Of a stretch of DNA of 64,000 nucleotides, positions 25,322-36,569 are shown in pieces. Position numbers and translations under genes: made by a program. Each line of letters begins with the position of its first letter. The stretch's first letter is position 1. The stretch comes from Pyrenopolyporus hunteri (lineage: Eukaryota; Ascomycota; Sordariomycetes; Xylariales; Hypoxylaceae). The stretch is taken from contig CADCXC010000004.1 in the NCBI GenBank assembly GCA_902806595.1, positions 1,984,001 to 2,048,000 on the forward strand, written 5' to 3'. A model generated the notes under the pieces. That model was not told the DNA's origin. It was given only the letters and a program-made list of their open reading frames with translations, and did no database searches.

Positions 25322-27386
25322 CTATATTGGCGGGGTTGTCGGGAATAATCCTAAAATGAGAGAGAAACAGATGGAAGATTACTTACTCTGAAGCCATTCA
25401 GGAGTCCAATAAACTCCAATTGGTACCCCCCGCAGGCTTATGAACGCTTCAACGACGATAAATATTCGAGAGAAAACGAAGAGAATTAAAGGTCCAAGAA
25501 AGCCCGGACTAAGTACCAACAACACGGTTGATCGCCAGGCAAAGAATATGCATTTGTCGGCCTTGTTTTGTAGGCAACTATTATAGTCAAAATATTTTTC
25601 CTCGAGATATGCTACAGCCGGACGAGATAACCGAAAAACTGCCAAGAAGGGTAGGAATCCGGAGATACTAAAACAAGATATCTTCCAAATTAATTGTTCT
25701 TGGTTGGAGGGGAACCGTGAATTCCACGCTGTCAAATGAATGCATCCATATAGTAATGGGAGTAGATAGAATGCCACTTGGAGCGGCCACTCAACTGCTC
25801 CACTCAGCCAGATTAGATCGGATAGTCGCGATTCTGTGTCTGGACCCAGCCAGAGGTTTGACGGAGACAGGAATGTTGATTCTTTGTCGTTGGGTTGACT
25901 TCGGAACCACTTGGAGATGCCCGTGGGTCTCTCGTTATGTTCTTGGATGAGCAGGTGTCGGGGAAATTTCTGTACGGATGATACTGGGCTGTCGATTTCG
26001 TTCTTAGCAGCGATCATCCTTTGAAGCATCAAATAGTCGCCAGGATATACACGTATTTCCGAGTCATGCCCCCCGAGCGAAAACCCGCAGGGGTTATCCT
26101 CTCTCGGTTGTAGTCGGACCGGAAGGAATTCTTCTTTTTGTCTATGAACGAGGATGATCTCCATAGGGCTTAGGCGTGTCAGCCATCCCCGACGAAGGCC
26201 ATAATCCAGGTCTGCTAATAAATTCGTCCTCTCGTTACGTTGCTCGTCCGCTCCGTTACCACCACCGCTACTCTTCTTAGAGTGGTGGAGTACATCTTGA
26301 CTATCCACTGGCGGAGGATATAGTGTTGGAGGCCTGTAGCCAACCCTAAAAATTCTAGCTCCATCTTCGAAGAGCAGAAGACTAAGGAAATTTCGAAGAC
26401 GGTCTGAACTCGAGACGTCCACAAGTTCGGGGCTTTGCACGTCCAGTGGTTTCTGGATTACAGCGTGTTATTAAACCTTCAAGCAGACGGGCCCAGCGAT
26501 ATTGAACTTACCTCGAACCAGCAGATGTACATAATGAATGCACAAAATACGTGCACCATGGTATGAATCTCTAGAAGTGTCAGGGGTAAGCCATATGCCT
26601 TCCTAGCGACGCATTGTATAACCATCCATAACACCTGTAAGATGACCAAGGCCTTCTGTATTGAGTTTGCCTTACTTCTGTCTTCGATAGTCCCTCGTGG
26701 TACGTGGATAAACTCGCCCCTTTTAGCGAGTGCGGCCACGGCCTCGGCTGACAAAGTTTTGATGTGTTTGGGTTGATGCCAGTAATATACTTGTCGCCAT
26801 TTCGGCACACTCCACGGGTTACACGTACCATCTTCGTTGGCGATGTCGGCATACGAAACTTGAAGGCCGCCCATGACGGCAAAAAAACCGTAACGCATAT
26901 CAAATGTGAAACCAGCCTATGTTTCCGTGAGTTATGTGATAAGATATTGCATGGAGCTCCTACAACCTTGCCTTTCTCCTGATCCTTCCACTCGCTTTTG
27001 TATTTGTTGAGTTCCTTGACAAGCCATCGCGCCTCGAGATACTGAGAAAACGCCATGACAACGGCGATCTCTGGCGCAAGAACGGTGACAGTAACCCATT
27101 TGATTTTCTGTAGTAGACGGCGCTTCCAACTATATCCGGCAGATATGTTAAGATGGAGGGCAGTGTATATACAGCCTGTAAGAGTCGCAATGCAACTCCA
27201 TAGGATGTCGGAAGTGCCACGAATACCCGGCGAAGAGACCCAAGGAGGTGCTATTACTGATTGAAGGGCTGTCAGGTTTCTCTTATGATCCTCAATTTCA
27301 ATACGGATCACTTCGGCAGAACGATCCGCCACGGCCGTCGGATACCCGATCAGTAACGCGAGGAAGTAGAAGCCAGCAGACGCCAT
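25322..27386 (-). CDS. Fungal multi-pass membrane protein of unknown function
   Basis: Four exons, 27386-26967, 26916-26512, 26452-25387 and 25350-25322, keep frame throughout and give about 639 residues. Introns are 50, 59 and 36 nt; the last is short and the 3' end therefore less sure. The N-terminus (MASAGFYFLALLIGYPTAVA) looks like a signal peptide or anchor. Spans follow at SDILWSCIATLTGCIYTALHL, WVTVTVLAPEIAVVMAFSQY and ALVILQVLWMVIQCVA. Motifs typical of an uncharacterised ascomycete family are present: YGFFAVMGGLQV, LLEIHTMVHVFCAFIMYICWFE and KPLDVQSPE, the last formed across the second splice. More spans sit in the C-terminal half (VAFYLLPLLYGCIHLTAW, LLVLSPGFLGPLILFVFSR). I know no experimentally defined function for this family. 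Confidence 0.82.
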
Positions 27387-28229
27387 GACGGGCTTCTTGA
27401 TCTAGAGTCGATAAGAGAGTACGGGAGTATGTCAAGGGAGTAAGCATGGTAAAAATGAAAAGGAGTTAAAGTAGACTATGTGCCATCTATCTAAGTAGGA
27501 CCAAGCCAATGCTACCTACCTAAGCAAACGTTCACTGGAGCGCCACATTTCAGTTCGGCAAGTCTCTAGCTGGTTGGTTAATTCCCACTATGAGTCTGTC
27601 ATGTAGTATTGTCGTTATCTTGAAGTTGAATACCAAAGATTTTCTCATCCTGCATTGGTGCCCGAAACTTAGGTAGACATGCTAGCTGAAGAAGGCTATA
27701 ATCAATATTCAGCAACTAAGCCAGTCATAGGAGTTTGACGTGGCATATTACGAGCTAGATATATTACACGCCCTGTTTCATTCGCATCTCGGCAACATCA
27801 ACGATTTTTTCAGGCATGCATGGCCTCGCTATGCTCAGCTTGCGTATCCCCGGCGAATCGCGTCAAGTAAACATGGCCGTGGGGATGAAGCCCAATAATC
27901 TCAACCTCATCTTTGACTTAGGACACGACGAATTACTCATCCTATCACACGGGACTCCTAGGATAGGCAATCAATATTGTTACTGTGGACTTAAGGTTAC
28001 CATGCAGCCCGTACTCTCAAGTACTCTAAAAAAGGGGTTCCGCAGTTCCCCCTTATTGAAAGGATGTATTCGATTATTATCAACGAATACCTATCCTGTG
28101 TAGCTAGAGACACCACGTGAAAACGACTTCCTACCACCAATCATGGCCTCCCGCCAATGAAATAAGGTATGAAACTCCCCTCCCTGAAGTCTAAGCGTGG
28201 CCCATTAGGACTAGCACCTCCTAACCACA
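27387..28229. other. Intergenic spacer
   Basis: No gene is supported in these 840 bases. The 95-codon frame at 27816-28103 lacks motifs and reads like chance. Most of the region is promoter of the membrane-protein gene and 3' flank of the next minus-strand gene. Confidence 0.5.
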
Positions 28230-29177
28230 TCAATTATACAGGGCGTCCACAGTGTCGAGGAACGTCTCAAGATTCGTCCGGGGCGGCACGGCGCCGTCCG
28301 GGCTATTCAGCGTGTCCCCGTGGGTGAAGATCTCGGTCAGCACCTCGTGCAGGCCCTGGACCGCCACGAGCGCGGACCCGTCGGCGGCGCGGTCGCGGAT
28401 CTCCACGACGTGCCCGACCAGCGGCAGCGGGTCCCTCCGGGTCTCGTAGTCGACGTAGTCGTTGTACCGCTGGAAGACCTCGGCGGCGTACGGCCCCTTG
28501 TCCAGCCTCTCCAGCCTCTCGTCCGTCTCCGGGTCCCTGCTCCCGGCGCCGCGCCGTCTGGCGTACACCCACATGCCCACGTCCACCTCCCCGCGGGCGG
28601 ACTCGAATCTCGCGAGCATGAGTCTGGAGCCTTCGCACGACGGGTAGGTTGCCTTGGTCGGTAGGTTGGTGATGCGTCCGTTGACGAGTTCGTTGTGTCG
28701 GGTGCGGGCGAAGAGGATCAGGTCGGTCTCGCTATGGTAGTAGTAGATGATGGAGGGATGAAGAGCTGCGAAATGCATATGTCTCGAGGCAGGCACAGTG
28801 TGGCGCTCTCTTGCGTCGTCCATGGTATTCTCGTCCGCTACGGAATCGTTGATGGTGATCAGAGTGTAGTGTAGCTTGCGGGTCGTATGCCGGACGGAAC
28901 CGACCCAGGCGCAAGTTCCATCGTTCGTGTCAATATGTGGCTCTGTGTCCGCGGGGACTAGCCGATCGCAAGTCATGAATAGAAGCCGTTTCATGGGATC
29001 CTCGATGATGCCGCCGGCGGTGATGGGTTCGCAGCATTCGGTAATCCCTGACGATGTTTTCTTATGCAGATGTACGCGTCGCGGATTAGCCCAATCGGAG
29101 ATTCTGTCGTCAGGCGTAGCATACACCTTGATCATTCCCGACGATGGGGAGGACGAAGAGGGCGCGGCTTCGGCCAT
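28230..29177 (-). CDS. Hypothetical protein, 315 residues
   Basis: A single uninterrupted frame starts at an ATG (MAEAAPSSSSPSSGMIKVYA) and ends DTVDALYN. I do not recognise the family. There is no clear signal peptide or membrane span. The sequence has strand-like segments separated by turns (GMIKVYATPDDR, CAWVGSVRHTTRKLHYTLITIND, HMHFAALHPSIIYYYHSETDLILFARTR), which could indicate a beta-rich fold such as a propeller, but this is only an impression. A second ATG 14 codons in (MIKVYA) could be the true start. The 3' half is markedly richer in G/C than the 5' half. It lies between the membrane-protein gene and the phosphoglycerate-mutase-like gene, all transcribed leftward. Confidence 0.7.
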   Translation of the reverse strand: MAEAAPSSSSPSSGMIKVYATPDDRISDWANPRRVHLHKKTSSGITECCEPITAGGIIEDPMKRLLFMTCDRLVPADTEPHIDTNDGTCAWVGSVRHTTRKLHYTLITINDSVADENTMDDARERHTVPASRHMHFAALHPSIIYYYHSETDLILFARTRHNELVNGRITNLPTKATYPSCEGSRLMLARFESARGEVDVGMWVYARRRGAGSRDPETDERLERLDKGPYAAEVFQRYNDYVDYETRRDPLPLVGHVVEIRDRAADGSALVAVQGLHEVLTEIFTHGDTLNSPDGAVPPRTNLETFLDTVDALYN

Positions 29178-29886
29178 CGTTGCTGTCTGTCGGATTACGG
29201 GGGGCGCGGGGAGGAAATCGCGATCAGAACTGGCAGTACGAAAACTTTTAAATTCTCTGAGGTAGACGGGGAAATCGTAATTAAGTGATTAAATATAATT
29301 CTGACCCGAGACCCATTAATGGTTGCTATTGACTACGCATCTGTGTCGGTTCGGTTGATGTGCGTGGGTTACCCAGTACCCAACTTAACTGCACAGTCAC
29401 TTGAGTTCGAGGCTGTCTACCTGTACCAACGCATATTCTTGACGGTTCTTGTTTGGACTTCGATTCAGAGCGTATCTCCTTGCTTCCGTCACTGATATAG
29501 AAGAGCCGACCTATATGTTCTGACACATTGTCTTGTCCGGCCCTTCAAACAGTACATTACAGAGAGTTCCAGACAGCGATGAACACTTAACCCTCTGATT
29601 GTATGTAGACTGTCGTGAATTATAAAGTTAGGCACTGAGTCTCGACAAAGCCGAAAGTGAATATTAGCTGTGACGTTCTTGTTGTCCTGCAAGACCGCAT
29701 TCACTTGTGCCATTAGTTCACACAATCATGATTACCAAGTAACTCGATACTCTCAATAACTCGGGTGATCTATCGTCTATCGTCTAATGCAAACAATACA
29801 TTAGCTTAGGTAGTCCATGAGTGAGTCTAGCTTCCAGTTTGATTCCCCATCTCCTGTGCCTGTCTTATCGTATCCAACTCCGGACC
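29178..29886. other. Intergenic spacer
   Basis: About 710 bases without a supported gene. Short minus-strand frames at 29326-29725 have no motif. The segment carries the upstream region of the hypothetical gene and the 3' flank of the phosphoglycerate-mutase-like gene. Confidence 0.5.
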
Positions 29887-30798
29887 CTACAACCTCCCCA
29901 AAATCTCCTCGATCTCGAGCTCCGTGCTCGTCGGCTCGTAGCCACCAGCAGCCGCGACGTTCTCCTTTTGGTACAAGTAGCACTCCTCGGTATCGACGTA
30001 CTTGGGATCGAACTCGAAGATGCGCACCTCGGCGTTCTTCCAGGGGTCTAGCAAACTAAATTAGTATTCGCGCTTGATATCTAGGCTGGCAACCATTCGG
30101 GCTCATAGCCCTCAACATAGATCGAAAGGGGGAGCCGCAAGATAAGAGGAAAGAACCCCTGCTGCTGTTCGCTACTGGTACATACAAGTACTAGGCCCCG
30201 TCTCCGGACGCGTCGTGATGCGGCGGAGAATATCGCCGTGGGCCACGAGTACGATATTCGTCTCGGGGCGGTCTCTCAGGTACTTGCGGACCCAGCGGGC
30301 GCGCTCACGCAAGGCGGCTCCGTCGGGCGCCCAGAAGCCGCGCTTGCTGGTCCAGTCCGGGGTCAGGGGGGACAGGTCGAAGACGGCGAACTCGGGGTCG
30401 GCCTCGAGCACCTCGCGCGGCGAGCCCGTGTCGCACGGCAGCGCGTTGCACTCCTGCGCCTGCGGCAGGCACACCACGCGCTTCGGCCCGCCTAGCCGCT
30501 CCACCGCCGGCGCCCACCCGAGCGCCGTGGTCTGCAGCGTGCGCCGCAGCGGCGACGAGATGATCACGTCGGCCTCCCGTTGCAGGTCGGGGATCAGACG
30601 CGCTAGCGACGCCGCCTGCTTCTTGCCGAGAGGGGTGAGGGGTGCGTCGGGGACTTCAATTTTTTTGCGGGTGGCATTTTGTCAGTTTGGGGATCTTGGC
30701 GGGCTGTGTAAGGTGCGCGACTTACTGCTGTAGTCAAGATCGACATTATGCTCAGCTTGGGCGTGGCGGGTGAGGATTAGGCGGGAATGAGGCGCCAT
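29887..30798 (-). CDS. Histidine phosphatase / phosphoglycerate mutase-like enzyme
   Basis: Three exons, 30798-30726, 30653-30186 and 30047-29887, give about 233 residues. Splicing forms DYSIPDAPLTPLGKKQA at the first join and an uninterrupted PWKNAEVRIFEFDP at the second. Catalytic features are visible: LTRHAQAEHN near residue 10 (the phospho-accepting histidine, with RHA in place of the usual RHG), SSPLRRTLQTT with the phosphate-binding arginine, an acidic residue in the CLPQAQECNALPCDTG region, and VLVAHGDILRRIT with the second histidine. The superfamily dephosphorylates small molecules or proteins through a phosphohistidine. The fungal members are usually annotated as phosphoglycerate mutase-like, but true glycolytic mutase activity is unlikely from sequence alone. 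It is probably cytosolic. Confidence 0.88.
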
Positions 30799-31473
30799 GG
30801 CAGAGTGCGTAATGAGCGTTTAGGGGTTTATTCTATCTTCTATAGATCTATGGATGTAGGGTAGCGATCGTCTGTCTAATTTCTATGCGACTCGTGGAGA
30901 ACTAAGTATTCGAGTGAGGAGAAGGGCACTTAATATAGGAATATATGTGGTGGATGGATGGCGCCGGGTACGGGGGCTAAAAACCGCAGCGGATCTCTTC
31001 CGGATCTTCGTTCCCCACAGTGGTGACGATGGTGACGCCGAGCCAATCCCCCGACAACGGCGTGGCCCCATAAAGGTTCCCGTTCTGATTAATGGCTTAA
31101 AACGTAAAATGCGGCTGTCTGGATACGGAATTGTGTTGGTTTGAAAGCTCGAATTAGGGGTTAAATAGCTCCCCTAGTTGTATTTATGGCAAACGTGCTT
31201 CAATGTAACGACTATTGTGGGGTATAAATGAGTGCTTATTATCATTAAGCTGATGGTATCCCTAGGAACCTCCCTGAATGAAATCAAAATTCGCTTAGCG
31301 ACGATGATGTCGCTGTTGGGACCTCTGAATAGTCTAATATACCACAAATTACAGTGTAGGGATGGAGTAAGCGGGAAAGAAAATTCAGAAATGCTGTTTC
31401 GGCTGCGATTCGGGCTGGAAGCATTGCTGAAGGATTGCGCTATCTTCACGCTACCCCTTACTGTACACGTCCA
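30799..31473. other. Intergenic spacer
   Basis: About 670 bases between two leftward genes, with no gene that I can support. It contains the promoter of the phosphoglycerate-mutase-like gene and the 3' flank of SPT3. Confidence 0.5.
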
Positions 31474-32433
31474 TCAGAACAGCTTCAAGTTGGTCCTCTG
31501 CTGTAAATTCGTCATGTTCAGCATGGCCCGTGATTTCTTTGGTCGGGTCTGAAGCCTCCTGAACGCTTCCTGTATGTGACGTGATTCAACTGGGGTTTTT
31601 CCTTCGTTGGGCGGGTCGAACAGTCCCTGAGCGAGCTTTCGTTTCTTGTTGCCCGGGTTCTCGCCTCCGCTCCGTTCCTTCCACAGGTCCTCCTGCTCTT
31701 TGATCTTGAGTGCCTCTTCCGTGAGTGTCTGAACCATCTCGAAGGTCAAGAAACCTAATATGTCCACAATGTCGTCCGAGGGTTTGCTGTCCGTCACGAT
31801 ACCGAAGCCGGCCCATTCCCTGAACCGCTTACCCTTCCGATACGTAAACGAGGCTTGCCGATATTCAGACCACGTGACGTATTCCTCCCTAGTCATAGCC
31901 TTCGTGCGCTCATCGGCCTTACGTAACCGCTGGAGAGTGATGTAGTTCATCTCCTCTTCCTCTTCATCCTCCTCGTCATCCCGCTCCGGGACTTCCTGGC
32001 TGTAGTAGGAGGAAGGTTCCCAAGGCAGCTTTACCTTGGCCTTCTTGTTCTTCTTGGCGGCCTCTTCCACGGCGGGGCCACCAGGCATGACGGCGCCGGC
32101 AGGGTCGTCAGCAACACCAAGGTCGGCGTCTCCGCCCTTGTCATCTGAGTCCTTGGCGCTTTTACGGACGTCTTTCCACGACAAGAACGTCCGAAGGCGC
32201 GATACCTTAGGCGCGTCGTCGCGGATCTGGAATATAAGATCGTTAATTGTAATAGACCGAGAACCGCGACGAGCTGCCAGTTCGGTACAGTTCCGCAGCA
32301 TTTCGATAACCTGTTGCCGGACGATTTCTTCTATCATGGTTGTGGTCTCAACAGATGGCTCCCCGGTCTCACCGGAGACGTACATCATCTGCTGGATTTC
32401 CTGCCTATACTTGTGCTGTTTGCTGTCCGCCAT
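31474..32433 (-). CDS. SPT3: SPT3, SAGA complex histone-fold subunit
   Basis: A single exon encodes 319 residues, close to the usual Spt3 length. The N-terminal histone fold reads KYRQEIQQMMYVSGETGEPS, then EIVRQQVIEMLRNCTELAARR and SITINDLIFQIRDD, followed by KVSRLRTFLSWKDVRK. A central acidic stretch (ERDDEEDEEEEEM) separates it from the second conserved block, NYITLQRLRKADERTKAMT through FRKGKRF-like and GFLTFEMVQTLTEEAL. Spt3 works in SAGA, where it contacts TBP and helps load it on TATA-type promoters. The role is transferred from yeast. It is encoded leftward, 0.6 kb downstream of PPM1. Confidence 0.95.
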   Translation of the reverse strand: MADSKQHKYRQEIQQMMYVSGETGEPSVETTTMIEEIVRQQVIEMLRNCTELAARRGSRSITINDLIFQIRDDAPKVSRLRTFLSWKDVRKSAKDSDDKGGDADLGVADDPAGAVMPGGPAVEEAAKKNKKAKVKLPWEPSSYYSQEVPERDDEEDEEEEEMNYITLQRLRKADERTKAMTREEYVTWSEYRQASFTYRKGKRFREWAGFGIVTDSKPSDDIVDILGFLTFEMVQTLTEEALKIKEQEDLWKERSGGENPGNKKRKLAQGLFDPPNEGKTPVESRHIQEAFRRLQTRPKKSRAMLNMTNLQQRTNLKLF

Positions 32434-33032
32434 TTTGACTGGATGATAAGAGCGGCACAGGCCACCGACTCCCTATGCGACTTGATCCCGACGGGAAATC
32501 GGTTTAGTAATGCGATAAATTAATATACTGATCAGCTGGGAGGGAGTGTTGATTGGAAGGTGATGTGTGAGATAGGATGATGTTCGGATTGATATAAAGT
32601 AGCCCTTATTTTCGTATTGTCAACAATAGGAGAAGAGGTAAAGAAAGTATCGAGAGCCGAAACATGGATCGGCTGAATTTACTGCGTAGGTACGTACCCG
32701 AAGCTTACGTCACGCATTGGGTAGTGGCCTATGCGATGGTTCGGCCAATTATACAAACATAGAACTATCTAACTTTATTTTTTAAGGGGAAAAAAAAAAA
32801 CGCTCAGTTCTCTTTTTATTTATGATATACCTTTTTATAGTTACCATGCGGTTAAATATAATGAAATGTAAACCACTAGAGCCAACTGCTTTGAAGACAC
32901 TTTGTGAATGAGACGAGTGGCTCGGTACCTAGCCCCATCAGCCTTATTTAGGTTACACATATCTCTAAGGATCAAGGCCAATAATTTTGGTTTAATGACT
33001 TGAGGATATACACATGGCCATCTGCATAGTCA
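32434..33032. other. Intergenic spacer
   Basis: About 600 bases upstream of SPT3 and downstream of PPM1. No gene is seen. An A-run lies near 32789-32800. Confidence 0.5.
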
Positions 33033-34150
33033 TCATGAACCAGTCTCCCATCCTTGGAACCCGGCTCCCCTCCATCCCCAGGCTACGATATAATGGTCTG
33101 CCAGGAGGTTCCATTCCTCAACCTCGTCTAACCCCTCGAGGTTATCGACCCTTTCCTTTTCCTCCTCCGTAATCCATTTCCGCCATATATCTCCTATGGT
33201 CAAGCTCTTCACGAGACTAAAGCCCGCTTCCTTTAACCGGGACTCTTGTTTGCTGGGGTCTTGATAAGCGTCTAGCGTCGGCATACGTATCCGTCGCGCT
33301 GCTAAATTGGATACCATCTGCCTACCGAAGGAATCCTCGGGATGAATAGGTTCATAGATGATGATGGCAAGATCTTTTATTCTCTCAGTGAAGTACCTGA
33401 TGACTCCTTGAGCCTCCGGGGTTTCTAGATAGCATAGACAGCATTCCGACACCAGGACCGTTGGTATATCCGTCCGGACGCCATTGAGAGAGATTGCGGG
33501 ATCGTGGAGTAGATCTCTCAAATCCAAACCGTGACACTGATATTGGCAACCATTTTGTAGATTTGAACTACTCCAGCCGGCTTTCTCGGTCTGTGGGTTA
33601 CGGATAATGGATCTGAGTTGAGAGACGGCATTCACGAGTTGTAGCTTCTTAGAAGCGATTGCGGGGAAATCGATCTCATGATAGATAAGGCCAGCTTGGC
33701 TGGGTTGAGAGAAGAGCTTAAAACATCTTGTGTCCGTACCAGCACCAAGTGAGATAATCTGCCGTTCTTGTGTTGAGGTGTTCAACAAGAAAGAAGATAT
33801 CAGCTTGTCCAATGCCGTAGTCCGAGTGTAGGTCCCTACCTCTAGCCTTAGCACTCGCTAGGGTGGAAAAGACCCTAGGACTTCTTACCTCGATTTATGA
33901 TAGGTAGTCTCCGGACGGCGCCGCCAGCAACTGAGTTCTGGACGAAATACTGTGCAAAAGGATCTTGTAGGTAACCCAGATCAACGGCACTCATGCGCGA
34001 CACAGCAGCGTCCGTATCGGTGCCCTGAATGGTTGTATCATGACCGGGAGCTGCTGAATGTGAATGACCTCCTCGGCCGCGGCCACGGCCTCGGGAACCG
34101 CCCCTTGAGCCGCGAAGGGAGAGGAGATTAGGGATGGATGGGGCAGACAT
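33033..34150 (-). CDS. PPM1: Leucine carboxyl methyltransferase (PP2A methyltransferase)
   Basis: Exon 1 (34150-33889) and exon 2 (33835-33033) join over a 53-nt intron (donor GTAAGA, acceptor TAG), restoring PIINRGTYTRTTALDKLISS, a core family motif. The product is about 354 residues. The SAM-binding motif is IISLGAGTDTRCFKL, followed by IYHEIDFPAIASKK, HGLDLRDL and VLVSECCLCYLE. The enzyme methylates the carboxyl group of the C-terminal leucine of the PP2A catalytic subunit, which favours assembly of certain holoenzymes. An N-terminal extension of about 30 residues is rich in Arg-Gly (GSRGRGRGRGG), which resembles an RGG box and is not part of the catalytic fold. Length and motifs fit LCMT1/Ppm1 better than the larger Ppm2 (tRNA wybutosine) type, which carries an extra kelch domain. 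Confidence 0.93.
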
Positions 34151-35448
34151 GTACGAATAGCACTTTTAATAATTCGGCGCAACCAATTCTTTTGTGACTT
34201 TCGGATGTCATGGGTGAATCCCGAGTCCTACTGGCCGTTTGGGGAAGCTTCTTGATGTGATGTATGGAATGGCGCTAAAAGGGAGATTTCAAAGTCCTAG
34301 AGATACTTGTCAAATCATAGGTGATTGGGCGTTTGGGGCGTTTCGGCACGAGTAACGATTGGCGTCACACCCCCCACGCAAGTCAGATGAAATAAGCTCG
34401 ACCGATTGGTGGGTTCGATCGCTGGTATCATATAGGTAGGTACATGGAGTACCTAAGGTGTGTCGTATATACGCAGGTACCTTATATAGAGAGTATGTCC
34501 GTAGCTAGACCCCGGCTTCATTACAGGTAAGAAACCTTATCATGCAGTCACTGTACGAGTATACATGCCTATAGAGTAATAGAGGTACGTCTTGAGGATT
34601 GAGGCAGTGCAGCATGATACCTTGCGATTGAGGGGGTGGTTGCCTAGACTGCATCAAGCGGAAATTTGAGAGGTACGTCAGCCCACCCCAGTGTGCTGCC
34701 GATATTCCCGAAGATAGGTAGGAGGTACCTACCTCGTAGGCCGTAAATGGCTAACTGCGCCGGACCTTAAGCTGTAGGCTGCCCCTGGTTGCCTGGAGCG
34801 GGCAGCTAAGATCGCTAATGATCAATTGCATCGACAGTAGCGCCCTCCATAGCCCGGTTCCTAGGTACCCAGCATCGTAAACTGGTGGCGGCACGTATAA
34901 ATTTATATATGAAAGGGTATAGACTCCCGATGTTCTACAAGAGAAAAGGAAAAGAGAAAAAAAGAAAATGCTATTGGTATTTCAAACCTCTCCAAATTTC
35001 CTTATAGACGTTTCGCATATTCAAATACTTCTTCAATCACCCGAGTGCCATAAATTTCAAACTTTGGAGTTTCGGGGTTTAATCCTGTCCGACTACTGAG
35101 ATTCAGCGCTGAAGATTGGTACCTATCTTTCCACGTCTTAGCCGTGTCGGGGTAGAAACTGGTCCGTGTAGCGCTATACCGTATTCATACTGTCCTCCCC
35201 TTCGCCTCATCCTTATCCCGCTTAAGATTCCTTTTCCCGTCCTCGCTGACATCCGCCAAAGAGCTTTCAGCTCTCGTTCCCCCATCCCATACTTACTCTT
35301 TTACCACCTTCTGCGGACAATTTCTCAATTGCCGTTATTATCGTACCTTTCCTTTCAATTCTCCTCTAGCCATTTGTTTTATTTTACTCTCTTCTGGTTT
35401 TCTTGTCTAAACGTTCTTTCTGTCCACTAAAGGAACAAGCGATTCAAA
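34151..35448. promoter_or_regulatory. Divergent promoter region, PPM1 / membrane protein
   Basis: These 1.3 kb lie between two outward-facing genes. I see no gene. GGTACCTACC words occur near 34440 and 34725. From about 35195 to 35430 the top strand is strikingly C/T-rich (CTTTT, CTCTC and CCTTTC runs), typical of the leader and core promoter of well-expressed filamentous-fungal genes, and it ends 20 bases before a favourable start context (CAAAATGT). Confidence 0.5.
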
Positions 35449-36569
35449 ATGTATCGCGATATTGCCCACGCGGTTTACAAACGTGGTGAAGCCACGATGG
35501 GAGGCTACGAGATACCCGGTTGGGGATGGGGCCTTCTGGTGCTTGACTTCATACTCTTCCTCCCTCTAGTTCTAGTGGTATGTTATTCGCGATGCTTCGC
35601 TTGACGTAGTTCAACCTTGCTAACGCGTCTCCCTAGGTCAACTACTCGCTCCAGCATGTGTTTTCCACGCTCGCCATTGTCGAGGACCCCTCCCCTCCGG
35701 CCTACGAACCTGTCTCGTTGAACGAGGATTCTCAGTCCCTCGCCGAAGACAACACTCCCGTTGCTGATGAGGCTGCTCGAGGTGGCTCTGAGGCCCGCCT
35801 CATCACCTCGTCCCTCCGCTCTACGTACCGCGCACTGAAGGCTGTCGGCGGTTGGCGCTCCATGTTCCGCGGTCTCGCTTGTTACATTTCTCTGTCTCTC
35901 GCTACCTCGTTCGTTTATGGAATCCTGGCTTCCACGTTCATACCGTCCTTGCTCGCCGCTCCCCTCACTGCCCTCGTCCTCGTTCAGCTATACACCGTAT
36001 GGACACACGTCGTCATCTCGGCTCCGAGCTCCAAGACCTTCTGGAAGCGCCTGCCTCCCTTCAAGAAGGCGTTCCAAGCCTCCGCGCTGCCGATGGTCCT
36101 GTACTTCCTCGCCGTAGAACTTACTTCTTTTGTCCCCAAGATGCTAGCATACGGCATGTCCATGAACTTGCCCAACTCGAGGGAGCCTACCATTCCCGAC
36201 GCCAACAAGGACGATATCTGGAAGGCGGTTTTAGTTATTCTCCTCGCGGTTGTCATGCACATTTTCCTTGTCATCCCTGCCCAGGTCGTCCTTATCCGAG
36301 TCCAGGCCTCTCTCCTTCCGGACGAGGATGACACCATCGTTCCCTTTGATCGTTCGTTCCAGGGCAAGGTGGAGCCCGCCATCGTTGGTGGTAAGGGTTT
36401 CGTCACGATCAAGGATGCGTGGCAGTCATTCCCTCGCACCTCCTGGGTACGACTTGTCAAGCTGTACGCCAAGATCTTCGCGGCCGGCTTGCTTCTAGGC
36501 CTTCTCTGGCTCGCCGTCATCATTCCCGAGGCGTTACTCATGAGGAGCTACGGCAAGAAAATTGAGTGA
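35449..36569 (+). CDS. Multi-pass membrane protein (often mis-annotated as 'ubiquitin carrier')
   Basis: Exon 1 (35449-35577) and exon 2 (35637-36569) join across a 59-nt intron (donor GTATGT, branch CTAAC, acceptor TAG), giving about 353 residues. Hydrophobic segments appear at WGWGLLVLDFILFLPLVLV, FRGLACYISLSLATSFVYGIL, LLAAPLTALVLVQLYTVW, SALPMVLYFLAVELTSF, AVLVILLAVVMHIFLVIPAQ and FAAGLLLGLLWLAVIIPEALL, so six spans are plausible. An acidic, Pro/Ser-containing loop follows the first span. I recall similar fungal proteins deposited as 'ubiquitin carrier protein', but no ubiquitin-conjugating fold or catalytic Cys motif is visible. Function is unknown. The strong pyrimidine-rich leader suggests good expression. 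Confidence 0.85.

Noticed and set aside
30883..31144. Short frames between the phosphoglycerate-mutase-like gene and SPT3
   Set aside because: They are open on both strands and motif-free, and are best explained as promoter and 3' flank.
34400..34430. GGGTTCGATCGC resembling a tRNA T-loop
   Set aside because: There is no A box or pairing acceptor stem in the 80 bases upstream.
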